DNA of 64,000 nt from Salvia splendens. Taxonomy: Eukaryota; Streptophyta; Magnoliopsida; Lamiales; Lamiaceae. The translations under genes were made by a program, and so were the position numbers. Every line of letters starts with the position of its first letter. Position 1 is the first letter of the stretch. Below, in pieces: positions 11,487-25,988 of this stretch. The stretch spans positions 38,528,719 to 38,592,718 of the forward strand of contig NC_056033.1 of the NCBI RefSeq assembly GCF_004379255.2, given 5' to 3'. A model generated the notes under the pieces. That model searched no databases, was not told the DNA's origin, and worked only from the letters and a program-made list of their open reading frames with translations.

Positions 11487-13698
11487 GAGAAAATCGGGTT
11501 TATAGGCTACTTTGCCTTTAAAATTACGTAAATGTACCTATTTTGTTATCTATTCCATAAATGGTAAAAACGCCACTCTCGTTGGCGTGTTTTAAGTGAA
11601 AACGCCACCCGTATTGGCGTTTTACAACGTAAGTGTCGTCGTATTGCATGTACGTTGAAAAACGCCGACGTGGTTGGCGTTTGAACGAAAAACGCCAATC
11701 CCACTGGCGTGTTTCAAAAAACGCCAATTCGGGTGGCGTTTTTCGTGCCATCCGCCGTGAAAAAAAGGCCAAAAATTATCCCAAGTTATACACGCCAATG
11801 GGATTGGCGTGTTTAAGTGAATTTTGAGTTAAAACGAAATGCACCCCAACTGTTTGATGAAATGCCTCAAAGAGGATTCTGAGCCTTAGAATTCTGTTAT
11901 TTTGTACGGTTATCAAGATAACATTTTAGCCTTGTTACTACTGTTATTAATGGGTTAATTTAAGCCAATCTTGTTTGCAGGAAGAGCTAGAAAACTAATG
12001 ATCACATCTCCGATTCCAACAACCGCAACCATTGCTAAGGTTGGTTAGTTTCTCAAGCACATGCTGAAATTAAACACATGAAATATACTACTCAATTATC
12101 CATACATGATTTAATGGGAGAAAAAATGACCTTAGATGTTTGTGTTCTCTTCCTTATCTATACATGATTTTTGTGGTTCAAGCACAGAATGAGAAAAACA
12201 TCAACAGAGAAAAATCAGCTACAAAAGTGAATTCATCATCCATGGCTGAGCAACGGCTGGCGGCAGACGAGTCAGAATGTCCGTTTCAACGTTGGAAAAA
12301 ATTCAGCCAATTCATTTCACTAACTTAAAAACGCCATTCTCAATGGCGTTTTTCGTCGAACACGCCAACCCCAAGTGTTTGATGAAATGCCTCAAAGAGG
12401 ATTTTGTCCTTGTCTTTTACATAGCACACCAAGTGTTTGATGGAATGTTTAAGTGAGCTCCAGCCAGATTTTACATCCTAAACTTCGATGAAAACACGAT
12501 TTGATGAGTCATAATTTACATAAAAATGTGTAGTCTAAGGGGAAAAATATAAAAAATATGCTTCACATCACGGCTACAACAAGCACATCATGAATTACAT
12601 ATACTAATTAGCATTAAATTAAAAGTTATGAAGTACAAAGAGTTAGATTAGATTGTGTCAAACATGCATCCGATAAACTAATCATGCATTCAACATATTT
12701 TTGTTTACAAAATCTTAGTTTATCTAACACAAAACAAAAGTGGCAATTAACATAGTATTTAATTTCTAGTTGTACACAATATAGGATTGCTCTAGCTAAT
12801 TTACATATGCATAGTTTAATTATTCCATAAAATTGATGAAGCTTAGGTTTGAATCGGAGGTTTTCTTCTTGCCTGAGAATAGTCCATTCCGGCAATGTCT
12901 AGTATACCCGGATATGTCTCGTCTGCCGCCAGCCGTTGCTCAGCCATGGATGATGAATTCACTTTTGTAGCTGATTTTTCTCTGTTGATGTTTTTCTCAT
13001 TCTGTGCATGAACCACAAAAATCATGTATAGATAAGGAAGAGAACACAAACATCTAAGGTCATTTTTCCTCCCATTAAATCATGTATGGATAATTGAGTA
13101 GTATATTTCATGTGTTTAATTTCAGCATGTGAATGAGAAACTAACCAACCTTAGCAATGGTTGCGGTTGTTGGAATCGGAGATGTGATCATTAGTTTCTA
13201 GCTCTTCCTGCAAACAAGATTGGCTTAAATTAACCCATTAATAACAGTAGTAACAAGGCTAAAATGTTATCTTGATAACCGTACAAAATAACAGAATTCT
13301 AAGGCTCAGAATCCTCTTTGAGGCATTTCATCAAACACTTGGGGTGCATTTCGTTTTAACTCAAAATTCACTTAAAAACGCCAATCCCATTGGCGTGTAT
13401 AACTTGGGATAATTTTTGGCCTTTTTTTCACGGCGGATGGCACGAAAAACGCCACCCGAATTGGCGTTTTTTGAAACACGCCAGTGGGATTGGCGTTTTT
13501 CGTTCAAACGCCAACCACATCGGCGTTTTTCAACGTACATGCAATACGACGACACATACGTTGTAAAACGCCAATACGGGTGGCGTTTTCACTTAAAACA
13601 CGCCAACGAGAGTGGCGTTTTTCCCATTTATGGAATAGATAATAAAATGGGTACATTTACGTAATTTTAAAGGCAAAGTAGCCTATAAACCCGATTTT
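11487..13698. mobile_element. Long-arm Mutator-like element with palindrome arrays (family B)
   Basis: Two arms of about 780-800 bp (11487-12272 and 12918-13698) are near-perfect reverse complements and enclose a spacer of about 645 bp. The flanks 11475-11486 and 13699-13710 are the same 12 bases, CCCTTTAGTTTC, consistent with the 9-11 bp duplications made by Mutator-like transposases. Each arm holds six 21-bp palindromes AACGCCA-N7-TGGCGTT (or TGGCGTG), and the spacer holds another near 12329. No transposase is present, so it is non-autonomous. The duplication sequence looks like the end of the neighbouring family A element, so this copy probably landed in that element's right terminus. It lies just upstream of the RPT2 pseudogene start. 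Confidence 0.8.
12843..13049 (-). other. Probable captured host gene fragment inside the long-arm element
   Basis: The minus strand contains an open frame ending AEQRLAADETYPGILDIAG then MDYSQARRKPPIQT and a stop. It straddles the arm/spacer border: the first part is mirrored at 12140-12270, the last part is unique. The sequence has the texture of a real plant protein C-terminus and is preceded by an acceptor-like AG. I do not recognise the source gene with confidence. Capture of gene pieces is typical of Pack-MULEs. Confidence 0.4.
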
Positions 13699-13809
13699 CC
13701 CTTTAGTTTCACCCTACTTTCTTGAACAGAAAGACAAGTTCATAAATCTGTCAACCACAATCGCCTAAGGTCTCAACTTCCCCCCAATCTCCACCCCTAA
13801 TTTACACCA

Positions 13810-17399
<3,590 letters not shown>

Positions 17400-18136
17400 G
17401 TTAGATAAACCCTTTCATTAAGATAGTTTCATCTGGTGAGGTCAAGTTTATACATATGAAAGTAGTTTTACTTTGTAAATATAAACTTATTAGGATTGAA
17501 ATACACAAATTTATATAAGGTAGTTCCAGACGCCCAAAAATAAAAAAACGGGTTGTCGATTAAACCCTATGAAACAAAAAAAAAGTGAATGTTTAGCACA
17601 TAAGCTTTAAACTACGGCAATATCAATGGCAGTAGGCTAGAGTGGAAATAAGAAATTTGTTATGGTTTACATCTCTGACGATTGCAATCTTAAGAATTTT
17701 GAAAATTAAGGAGAAGTAAGAGTATGAGAAATTGTTGTGGATTTTACATCTCGCTGCAAAGAAGAAAGAAATCAAATACTAATGTGTTGTGTAATTTCAA
17801 GCTGGAGAAGAAAAATAATGAAGAGGGAACTGCTGGTAAGCAAGAAATCCAAGATGAGGTGAGAGTGCTGTGAAATTGTTGTAGCAAAAAAAAGTGGAGA
17901 TAGAGGGAGACGATAGTTGAGATAGAGGCAGAGAGGATTGTGATGGTTGAAAAGTGCTCAAGTATAGAAAAACCAAGAGGGAGAAATTGAGAAGAGGGGG
18001 AAATTGAGAAGAGGGATAGAAAATACAATAATAGAATTGGGAAAATCCTAGTAAGAATGAACAGAAACTGAGGAGAGAGAGAGAAAATACAATAATAGAA
18101 TTGGGAAAATCCTAGTAAGATTGAACAAAAACTTAC
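17400..18136. other. Start of segmental repeat unit 1, no gene seen
   Basis: No last RPT2 exon is visible here. From about 17526 the sequence matches 55234-55275, and from about 17580 it matches 36480-36809 and, beyond the Copia insertion, 44246-44340. It is purine-rich with several short direct repeats. I see no supported gene. Confidence 0.6.
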
Positions 18137-18139
18137 TAA

Positions 18140-18880
18140 GAGCATCCACAATGGCTTTCGTCCAGCCATAGCCCAGTCACAAACTCCTCCTGCCACATCA
18201 TTAGCATTAAAAATTCTCATGCCACATCATCCGGACAAGCAAATAGCCCAACAATAGCCTAGCCACATCACTCAAAATTATATAAGCTGAATAATTGACA
18301 ATCACACAAAATACGGAATTAAATTGACGACACAGTTACGGGAAAATCCAATAATTTTATTTAAATTTAAAAAAAGTACATTTAAAAAAATTACATAATA
18401 AAAAAAACTAGCGTCGTGCAGTCCTTCGCGCCCACAACTCTTCAATTAAATCCGTTTGGAGTCGAATATGAGCATTCTTTTGGCGCATGTCGACATGTCC
18501 TTGGAGGAGGTCGGCTTCATCGTGCGGGACCCCACTTCGTACGTTGGGGGCGGCCATGCCGTGGCTTGGACCGGCTTCATTATCGTTGTTGGCCCAACTA
18601 GTCAGTTGTACACCTTCATCTTCGACAATCATGTTGTGCATGATAATACAGGCGTGCATGACAATCATCTTCGAAAATAAAATAAAAAATCGCTCGTCGG
18701 TCCGAAGTCTGCAATGGCGGCGAGCGGACCGGCGAGCGCATCACCCAGCGCTCGCGGATCGGCGTGCGCTCGCCGATTTTTTCGCCGAAATGGCGCTCGC
18801 CGGTTACAATAGTTCGGCGAGCGAACCGGCGAGCGCCGGAGATCGGCTAGCCTGTTCGCTCGCCGCCATTGTGGATGCTC
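18140..18880 (-). mobile_element. PIF/Harbinger deletion derivative
   Basis: Perfect 15-bp terminal inverted repeats GAGCATCCACAATGG / CCATTGTGGATGCTC are flanked by TAA on both sides (18137-18139 and 18881-18883). The related copy at about 61370-61390 shows the uninterrupted site. A transposase remnant lies inside. Confidence 0.85.
18408..18668 (-). pseudogene. Harbinger transposase C-terminal remnant
   Basis: The minus-strand frame begins MIVMHACIIMHNMIVEDEG, the conserved end of plant PIF/Harbinger DDE transposases, followed by a polar tail ending LIEELWARRTARR. The catalytic part is absent, so the product cannot transpose anything. The element interior has been deleted upstream of this block. 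Confidence 0.75.
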
Positions 18881-18883
18881 TAA

Positions 18884-19664
18884 TCAACATAAAAATCCTA
18901 GTAGGATTGTCCGTTGTTGTTTTCTATGTCATTTTTAGTTTTGACCTTTTTTAATGCATCAAACCGATAATTAAATTCTCAATTACTTATTTTTTACCTA
19001 AGCAAAATTAATTGGGTCACAATTATGGTTATATTATGACTTTAATTGGTGTATTTGGTGGACTGATCCAAACATTTTTTTTCTCTATTTTTGTCCTACG
19101 AAAGAACTGTGGTCGCTTACTAATTTATCGTTGTGACCAAAACTTGACATTTTTAAATAAAATAACACACTATTAATCACATAATTTGTTAGTTACTACT
19201 GCTACATTTTTGTGAATCAATCCAATAAATTTGACATAACAATTCAGATTTCATTTTTTATGGGTCATGATTTTCATCCTTATGATCTACCTATTTTAAA
19301 TTAAACATTACAAATGATTTGATTTTTTAATTTAAAAATCATCCACACGATCAATATAATTTATTTAACTGATTTTGTCCGTTAAACGTGTTCAACTGGT
19401 TTTTATATGATTTCTTACCCTCGGCCTAAGAAATCATTCATAAGCTCAATATGATTTTATTTTAAAATTAATTCAGAATATTCTGAATGTTGATTTTACC
19501 TGTTATTATTTTCATGAACAGTAAATTGTTTGAATAATAAAATGTTACTACTTATTTATCAGTAAAAATTGGTAATATATTTTTGCAAAATTCCGTCCTA
19601 ATAGTGGCGTGGTTAATTGTTCTGAATTCGATTTTCTAAAAAAAATTTGGCACAAATTTAAAAA
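18884..19664. repeat. Segmental repeat, block Z (unit 1)
   Basis: AT-rich non-coding sequence that recurs at about 46513-49172 (there split by a Harbinger element) and about 61390-62219. No gene seen. Confidence 0.8.
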
Positions 19665-20807
19665 GAGTAAATGTCAAAACTACTCTTGAACATATGCTCA
19701 TTTTATAATTTTGGTCCTATACTTTATCTTTTTAATTTTTGCATCCTGAACATTTCAACTCGGATCACAATTGGTCCTACACTAACAGTTCCGTCATTTT
19801 TTTAAAGGTCAACGATTTTAACCCGATTTTGACCGATTAAAACTGTTAATTATGATTTTTAACTCAATAATTAGATCATGTTTGTGAATTCATATCCTCT
19901 CTGTCTTCCATTTTCATGTTGAAATCTGACCAAATTTTCCAAAATCAGAAACCAAGAATCTAAAATTTTCAAAAACGGAAAAAATTCAAACATTTCATCC
20001 ATTTTCATTCATCTCCAAATTCTAATCTACAAATCTCCAAATTCTACATTCATTCACAAATTCTAAAATCGAAATTCATCTTCAAATACCTAACATAATC
20101 AAGAATCCAACAAAATCGAAGAACCAAACAAAATGAAGAACCAGACAAAATCGGACAAAATCAAAATCGAAATTTATCATCAAATTAAAGCACGAAAATG
20201 ACTCACATAACCAACAAACCAAACAAATAGAAACAGAAGAAGAAAACATCTGAAAACAAAAAAACTCCAAAAGTGGAACCAACAAAATCGAAATCTGTAA
20301 ATCCCGGTGAGAGTTGAGAGAGAGAAGCAGGCACCAACATATCGAAAACTCAAGTCGACGCCGGCGATACGCCGACGGACCCACCAGCGAGAGTTGAGAG
20401 AAAAAGATGAATCCTGAAGAGGTGGCGCTGTTGGTGGAGGCGGTGCTTGTGGTGCTGGGGTTGTTGGTCTGCCTCTCACGGCTAGCTGGCGATTTGGAGC
20501 TGGAGGACTTGCTGCGTTTGTTTCTCCGGCAGCCGCCGCCGACGGGGACGTCGCAAAGAGCGCCACAAAGCTGTTTTGTTTATTAAACAAATAATAATTA
20601 ATGGTATAATTAGTGAGTTAAAAATTATAATTAACAGCTCTAATCAGTCAAAATCGGGTTAGAACCGTTGACAGTTTAAAAATTGACGGAACTGTTAGTG
20701 TAGAACCAATTGTGATCCGAGTTAAAGATGTAAAAATTCAAAAGATAAAGTTTAGGATAAAAATCATAAAATGTGCATATACTCAGGACCAATTTTGGCA
20801 TTTACCC
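19665..20807. mobile_element. Mutator-like element with captured gene fragment
   Basis: Inverted termini of about 230 bp (starting GAGTAAATGTC, ending GGCATTTACCC) are flanked by the 9-bp duplication ATTTAAAAA at 19656-19664 and 20808-20816. The GC-rich interior (about 20300-20580) differs sharply from the surroundings and looks like a captured piece of host gene, readable as MNPEEVALLVEAVLVVLG on the plus strand from 20407, or as a proline-rich frame on the minus strand. It lacks a transposase. A second copy starts at 62220, and a left-end remnant lies at 49173. Confidence 0.8.
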
Positions 20808-20816
20808 ATTTAAAAA

Positions 20817-21307
20817 TGATATTAACATAGTGGGGGTGTGAAAAATCTAAGTTTGTATTTTGAGTCCAGTAAGTTAGTTGTTTTATCTGTTATATTGTTA
20901 AGAAATTGATTGCTAGTTTTTTATTTATCTTTACCCAAAATAACATTAGCATTAGTGAATAATAGTCGAAATAGAAAATAAGTATTATTACAAAAATAAA
21001 ATAAAAGTATTATGGCATAAAACCATTATATCAATAACTCATTTTCTTTTTTCATATACCGATATTAAAAGCCATTGGACATAAAATGTGATGTCGTTTA
21101 CAAAATGATGTACGCAGTTTAGGCATGGCAAATAATCTTCAATATCAAAGGAATAAATGTCCATTATAAGAAATCGCATTTAAGTATGACAAATCATGCC
21201 AAAAATTATACCCAAAAAATGCTATAAAAGGCGAAGCCAGTAGTAAATGTTCTCCATCAATTTCAAACAAATTTTCTCTTTCAATTTCAAAATAAAATTT
21301 CTAGAAA
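20817..21307. promoter_or_regulatory. Promoter region of defensin-like gene 1
   Basis: AT-rich sequence with a TATA box CTATAAAAG (TATAAAAG at 21223-21230), about 80 bp before the ATG. The ~90 bp upstream of the ATG matches the other two defensin-like genes. Confidence 0.6.
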
Positions 21308-21659
21308 ATGGAATCGAAAAGAGGTGCTAGCATCATGATGGCTGTTTTTGTTGGACTCATTTGCATGTCTTTGCTCTCAAGCTATGTATCTGCAGGCAAG
21401 TGTATTTATATATCTATCTTTTATTTATTTTAATTAATTATTTTTATATATACATGTTTGAACTATTGAACTGACTTTTATTTTTTAATTTTCAGAGACA
21501 CGTGACGAAGTAACAAAGATTCTTCAAGGACCATGCTCAAACTATCCAGATTGCAATGATCATTGTGTTAAATCAGGATATGCAAAATATGGAGGAGAAT
21601 GTATTCCACTTGTTCCTGGAAAAGAAGATCTTGTTTGTGTGTGTTTAGTGCCAAATTAG
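21308..21659 (+). CDS. Defensin-like secreted cysteine-rich peptide 1
   Basis: Two exons, 21308-21395 and 21496-21659, encode 83 residues. Residues 1-29 form a signal peptide (MMAVFVGLICMSLLSS core), with likely cleavage before ETRDE. The mature part has six cysteines at 43, 49, 53, 65, 77 and 79, spaced C-x5-C-x3-C-x11-C-x11-C-x-C, including CxxxC, GxC (GEC) and CxC. This is the cysteine-stabilised alpha-beta signature with three rather than the four disulfides of classic plant defensins. Exon 1 ends in the signal peptide at phase 1, as is usual for plant defensin-like genes. The donor is GCAAGT, a GC-AG intron, where the two paralogues have GTAAGT. It is probably a defence or signalling peptide; the target cannot be inferred. 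Confidence 0.88.
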
Positions 21660-22208
21660 ATATTGTTATGATGATAATCATAACATGGGAATTGTTAACC
21701 TATTTCCCTTCCATCTTTTGTTTTGATGTATAATTTGGATGAACTGGATACTTATATAGTATGGAGCATATATTTAAAAATTTCCCTCTCTTAAAAAAAT
21801 ATTTCAACTAAATTTTCGTCTACTTGTCTATTCATTTCCATGAAAAATGTTAAAAAAACATATAACAAAATTTATTATAAGTATAACGTGCACAAATAAT
21901 AGTGGAGTATATAAATAAAACATTTATCTATATTTTATCTAATAATAATACATAATTATATAGTAATTCATATTAAGACATTACAAGTGGTGTCGAAACG
22001 GGTACCCGCGGCCTGCGGGTAAATTTTAATTTCCTATTTATTTTTATTTTATAGTATTAATTTTTTAAAGAAATCAAATTTCTGAATTCAAGGATTCTTT
22101 TCCCAAATTTTAAGATTATTACTATTTAGGTATTTAATGGAAAGGAGTATAATTTTATTATTAATATTTATAATTTAATTAATTATATTCTTAATTATAT
22201 AATAACAA

Positions 22209-22240
<32 letters not shown>

Positions 22241-23953
22241 AATATCAGTATAGAAAAATAAAGTAAGAGAGAGAAAAAATAAATGAAAAGAAATGTGTTG
22301 ACTTTACGAAAAAAGTAAATGATTCCACTACTCCACTACTATGGAACGTATTAAAATGACAAAATGACTCTATTAGTATGAAACAGAGGGAGTAGTATAC
22401 TAGTACAAGTATTTTAAATGGGATTAGGTAAGTGGTTAGAGATTAAATATTACTCAAATATATTATCTAATATTAATGCTAAATATACAATTTTCTAGTT
22501 AATTGCGTATATTTTTGTGAATCGATCGAATATCTTTGGCAAAACAAATTAGATTTGATTTTTTATGTGATTTCTTACCCTCGGCCAGAAATCATTCATA
22601 TGTTCAACCTGGCCTATACGGCAAAAAAAAATCATTTATAAGCTGAATATAATTTTCATTTTTAATTAATTCATACTATTGCGAATGTTGATGCTTTGAG
22701 CAGTTATTTGTTTATTACTTTTATGAACAGTAAATAGTATGGATAATAAAATTAAAATTTTAATTTACATTGATAAAATTTGCTGCAATATTTTTGCTAA
22801 ACTCATTCTTCATAATAAAGTAGTGAGGGAGGAGTGTTATATTGCCAATTCAATACTTAATTGTTAATTATAATTAAATAATAGTCATTAGATATTCAAA
22901 TCAATTGCCTAGATCATTGGCCCGGAATGTCAATACGATCAATAAAAAATGTCAATAAAGGTATTAAGGTCAATTTACAACAAATTAGTTGTAACTAATT
23001 TTTGAAAAATATCTCTAAACTTTAAATGATTATAACTATCTCAATTTAAATTATTTTTTCACACAACATATATCAAATTAAAGATAACTTAATAAGGATT
23101 CCAACGAGATCTCAATTACATATGTTTCGATATCAAAATCTAAATTTTTTTTTATGAATTTTCGTATTTTTTGTCAAGCAGGTAATGTCAATATAACTAA
23201 CAAAATATGTCAATTTAATACATGTAAAATGTCAATATGAAACTGTGTTGACATATTCAAAACATGGTGTTAATATATTCAATTTACTGTGCTGACATTT
23301 TGATCTGAAACCCTAAATTTAGAGTTTTTAATATTTAAAAAATAAAAAATGAATTTACATGTGACAATTTATAGACCATTAGATCTTTCAAATCTTATGG
23401 TGTTAAATTAGTTGTAATTAGCAATTAAAGGGGTGAGTTAGCAATTGATCACACCCCACCGGTGGTGAGATTAATTGTTCTATTTTTTGTATTTGTTTCT
23501 ACAAAATCAAATTTTATGTAGAGTTTGCACATTATTTTTAAAAATGATATACTGACTTTAATGTTCATAAATAGGATACTCTGACATAAAAACATTATGC
23601 CAAAAATTTATAATGTCAAAAAATCATTTTCTTTTTTATATACCTATATTAAAACATAAAAGCTATGAGACATAAAATGTGATTTCATTTCTAAAATGTG
23701 GTAGGCAGATCAGGCGTGACAAATCAGATTTGAGATGGCATTACGACATAATCCCATTTAAAAATACACAGCAAATAATCTTAAAATATCAAAACCAATA
23801 TATGTCTATTATTACAAGAAATTGCATTTAATTGTGACAAATCATGCCAAAAATTATACCCAAAAAATGCTATAAAAGGCGAAGCCAGTAGCATCAGTTC
23901 TACTACATCAATTTCAAAAAAATTTATCAATTTCAAAATCAGATTTCCAGAAA
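21660..23953. other. Intergenic between defensin-like genes 1 and 2
   Basis: AT-rich, no gene seen. It contains a (TTA)n microsatellite near 22206-22240. From about 22840 rightward it is nearly identical to the unit-2 copy at about 50215 onward. The TATA box of gene 2 is TATAAAAG at 23871. Confidence 0.7.
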
Positions 23954-24318
23954 ATGGAGTCAAAAAGAGTTATTACCATCATGATGGCTATTTATGTTGG
24001 ACTAATTTGCATGTCTTTGCTTTCAAGTTCTGTATTCGCAGGTAAGTGTGTTTATATATTGATCTTATATTTATTTTAATTAATTATTTTTATATATACA
24101 TGTCCGAATTATTGGACTGAGTTGTTTTCTATATATATTTTTTAAAATTTTTAGAGACACGGGATAAAGTGACAAAGATTCTTCAAGGACCATGCTCAAA
24201 GTATCCAGATTGCAACGAACATTGTATTAAAACAGGATATGCAAAATATGGAGGAAAATGTGTTCCACTTGTTCCTGGAAAAAAAGATCTTGTTTGTGTT
24301 TGTTTAGTGCCAAATTAG
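23954..24318 (+). CDS. Defensin-like secreted cysteine-rich peptide 2
   Basis: Exons 23954-24041 and 24155-24318 give 83 residues with the same layout as gene 1: a hydrophobic signal peptide ending SSVFA, then six cysteines with identical spacing and the CxxxC, GxC (GKC) and CxC pattern. It differs from gene 1 by several charge changes (more Lys, for example KYPDCNEHC and PGKKDLVC), so the mature peptide is more basic. The donor is canonical GTAAGT. By eye its coding sequence is identical to gene 3 at 51330, so the segmental duplication that made the pair is recent or the copies have been homogenised. Confidence 0.88.
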
Positions 24319-25357
24319 ATATTGTTATGCAGATAAAATAATTTTTATAACATCTTTCCCTTGGATCTACACTTTGATGCATAATTTGAATGGATATGAT
24401 AATTATATTTTCTATGATTATAATGTATTAATTCAGTTCAGATTTGATATCATTATCTTCCCATTTTTTATACACGTACATATCTATATTTAATATATAA
24501 ATATCATGTGCATAAATAGTAGTTCATCCAGTCCTTATATATATCTCCATTTCCAATTAAACAACACCCAATTGGCGATAATTTTATAAAATCGACTGTA
24601 TTATGAATGAGAAAATAAATTATGTATAAACATAATACCCTTCAATTTAGAATTGGATCGCATTGATTCTTTGAATCGGTTATAATTTTAATGCTACAAT
24701 TTCATACCTAATTTATCCTTATTACCAAATTTTGGATATTTATAGCACTATTATTTTAAGAAAAAAATTACTCCTATTCCTATTAAGTGAAATTAGTAAG
24801 AATTAACTCTGGTATTAATTAATCAACACACTATGAAATTAAATTACTATATTTATTTGCAAATTAAGTTAATAACTCAATAGAGGAATATATACTTTTT
24901 CTAAATAAAATTTCATTTACATTTATATTTCAGTTTAATTTTATTTTTCTGTCTTTCGTATTGTTAATGTTTTTTTTGTTAATTTTCAAAAACAAATTAC
25001 TCAATCATTTATCTCAATATATGAATAAAAAAAAGTACTGCCTTTTTTTTTTTATCTTATTGAAATTGGAACTATATATCTCCATTTCTCATTAAACAAT
25101 GCCCAATTGGCGATAATTTTATGCAGTTGAGTATATCATACGAGAAGATAAATTTACATACTCCTTTAATATAGAATGGGATAGGATTGAATTTTTGAGA
25201 AGGTGATAAATAAATTTAGACGCATAATACGTTGAATACTTGAATATGGTACTTCTGTTGTATGGATCATATATCATAAACCCCCTAAGAATATTTCTCT
25301 TTTGCTGCATTCTGTTTGATGGGTGAATAATTTTTCATGGAAAAGTATTTTGAGTAA
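24319..25357. other. Intergenic flank of defensin-like gene 2
   Basis: AT-rich, no gene seen. Nearly identical to 51695-52731 in unit 2, differing by a few substitutions and small indels. Confidence 0.75.
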
Positions 25358-25362
25358 GCCAT

Positions 25363-25988
25363 TGTTAAGGTTATGCCTCCTTAACGTGCAGATTCCGTTC
25401 ACGATCAAGAAACAAGTACCGAAGGAATCGAGCGCCCAACGCTTGGGTCGGCGATTACTCCGGGAGAGGGCGGCTGAGCGCGAGAGGATTCTCGTCGGCA
25501 GCCTTAAGAGACGTTTCTTGAGTGCTAAGCAATTGAGCCAAATTAATATGTATTTGATTGAATAATCGTAAGTTCACACATTGGCTCTATTTATATCTAA
25601 ACCCTAGGGTTGGTTCGACCTATCCTAATGCGTTCGGGAAAGAACCAACTAAGAAAACCCGAACGGGGCTTATAATTTGCCCGACTCAATTGCAAATAAA
25701 AATAACAATAAAAATAATAATAATATTCCAAAAATAAAAGGAAAAAGAAAACGTGAAAATAAGGAAAACTAGTCCGCGAGTCTCCGCGGTGCCTTGATGC
25801 GGTTCCTTGGCCTCAACGTCCGTGTTGTCGCTGCTCTGCTCTGTTCCTGTTGCCTACGCGAGGCTGTCCCGAGCGCAGCCTCCGGTTCCCTTTCCTCGAC
25901 CTCCTTCTCGCTGCCACAATGGACACTCGCCGCCTCGGGTGCCCTTTCCTCGGCCTCCTCCTCACTGCCACAATGGACACTTGTATCA
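25363..25988 (-). repeat. 3' LTR of the gypsy element (contains pol C-terminus)
   Basis: Runs from TGATACAAG to CTTAACA in element sense, 626 bp. Its first ~220 bp are coding: they contain the end of the pol frame with two copies of a ~20-residue acidic unit starting SVHCGSE, then a basic tail and a stop at 25769. The rest is the regulatory LTR part, with a possible TATA (AGATATAAATAGAG on the minus strand). Confidence 0.85.

Noticed and set aside
20180..20590. Proline/alanine-rich minus-strand frame of 136 codons (and its relative at 62780-63205)
   Set aside because: Antisense to the captured fragment, with a Phe/Leu-rich low-complexity tail; no evidence of which strand is the true donor gene strand.
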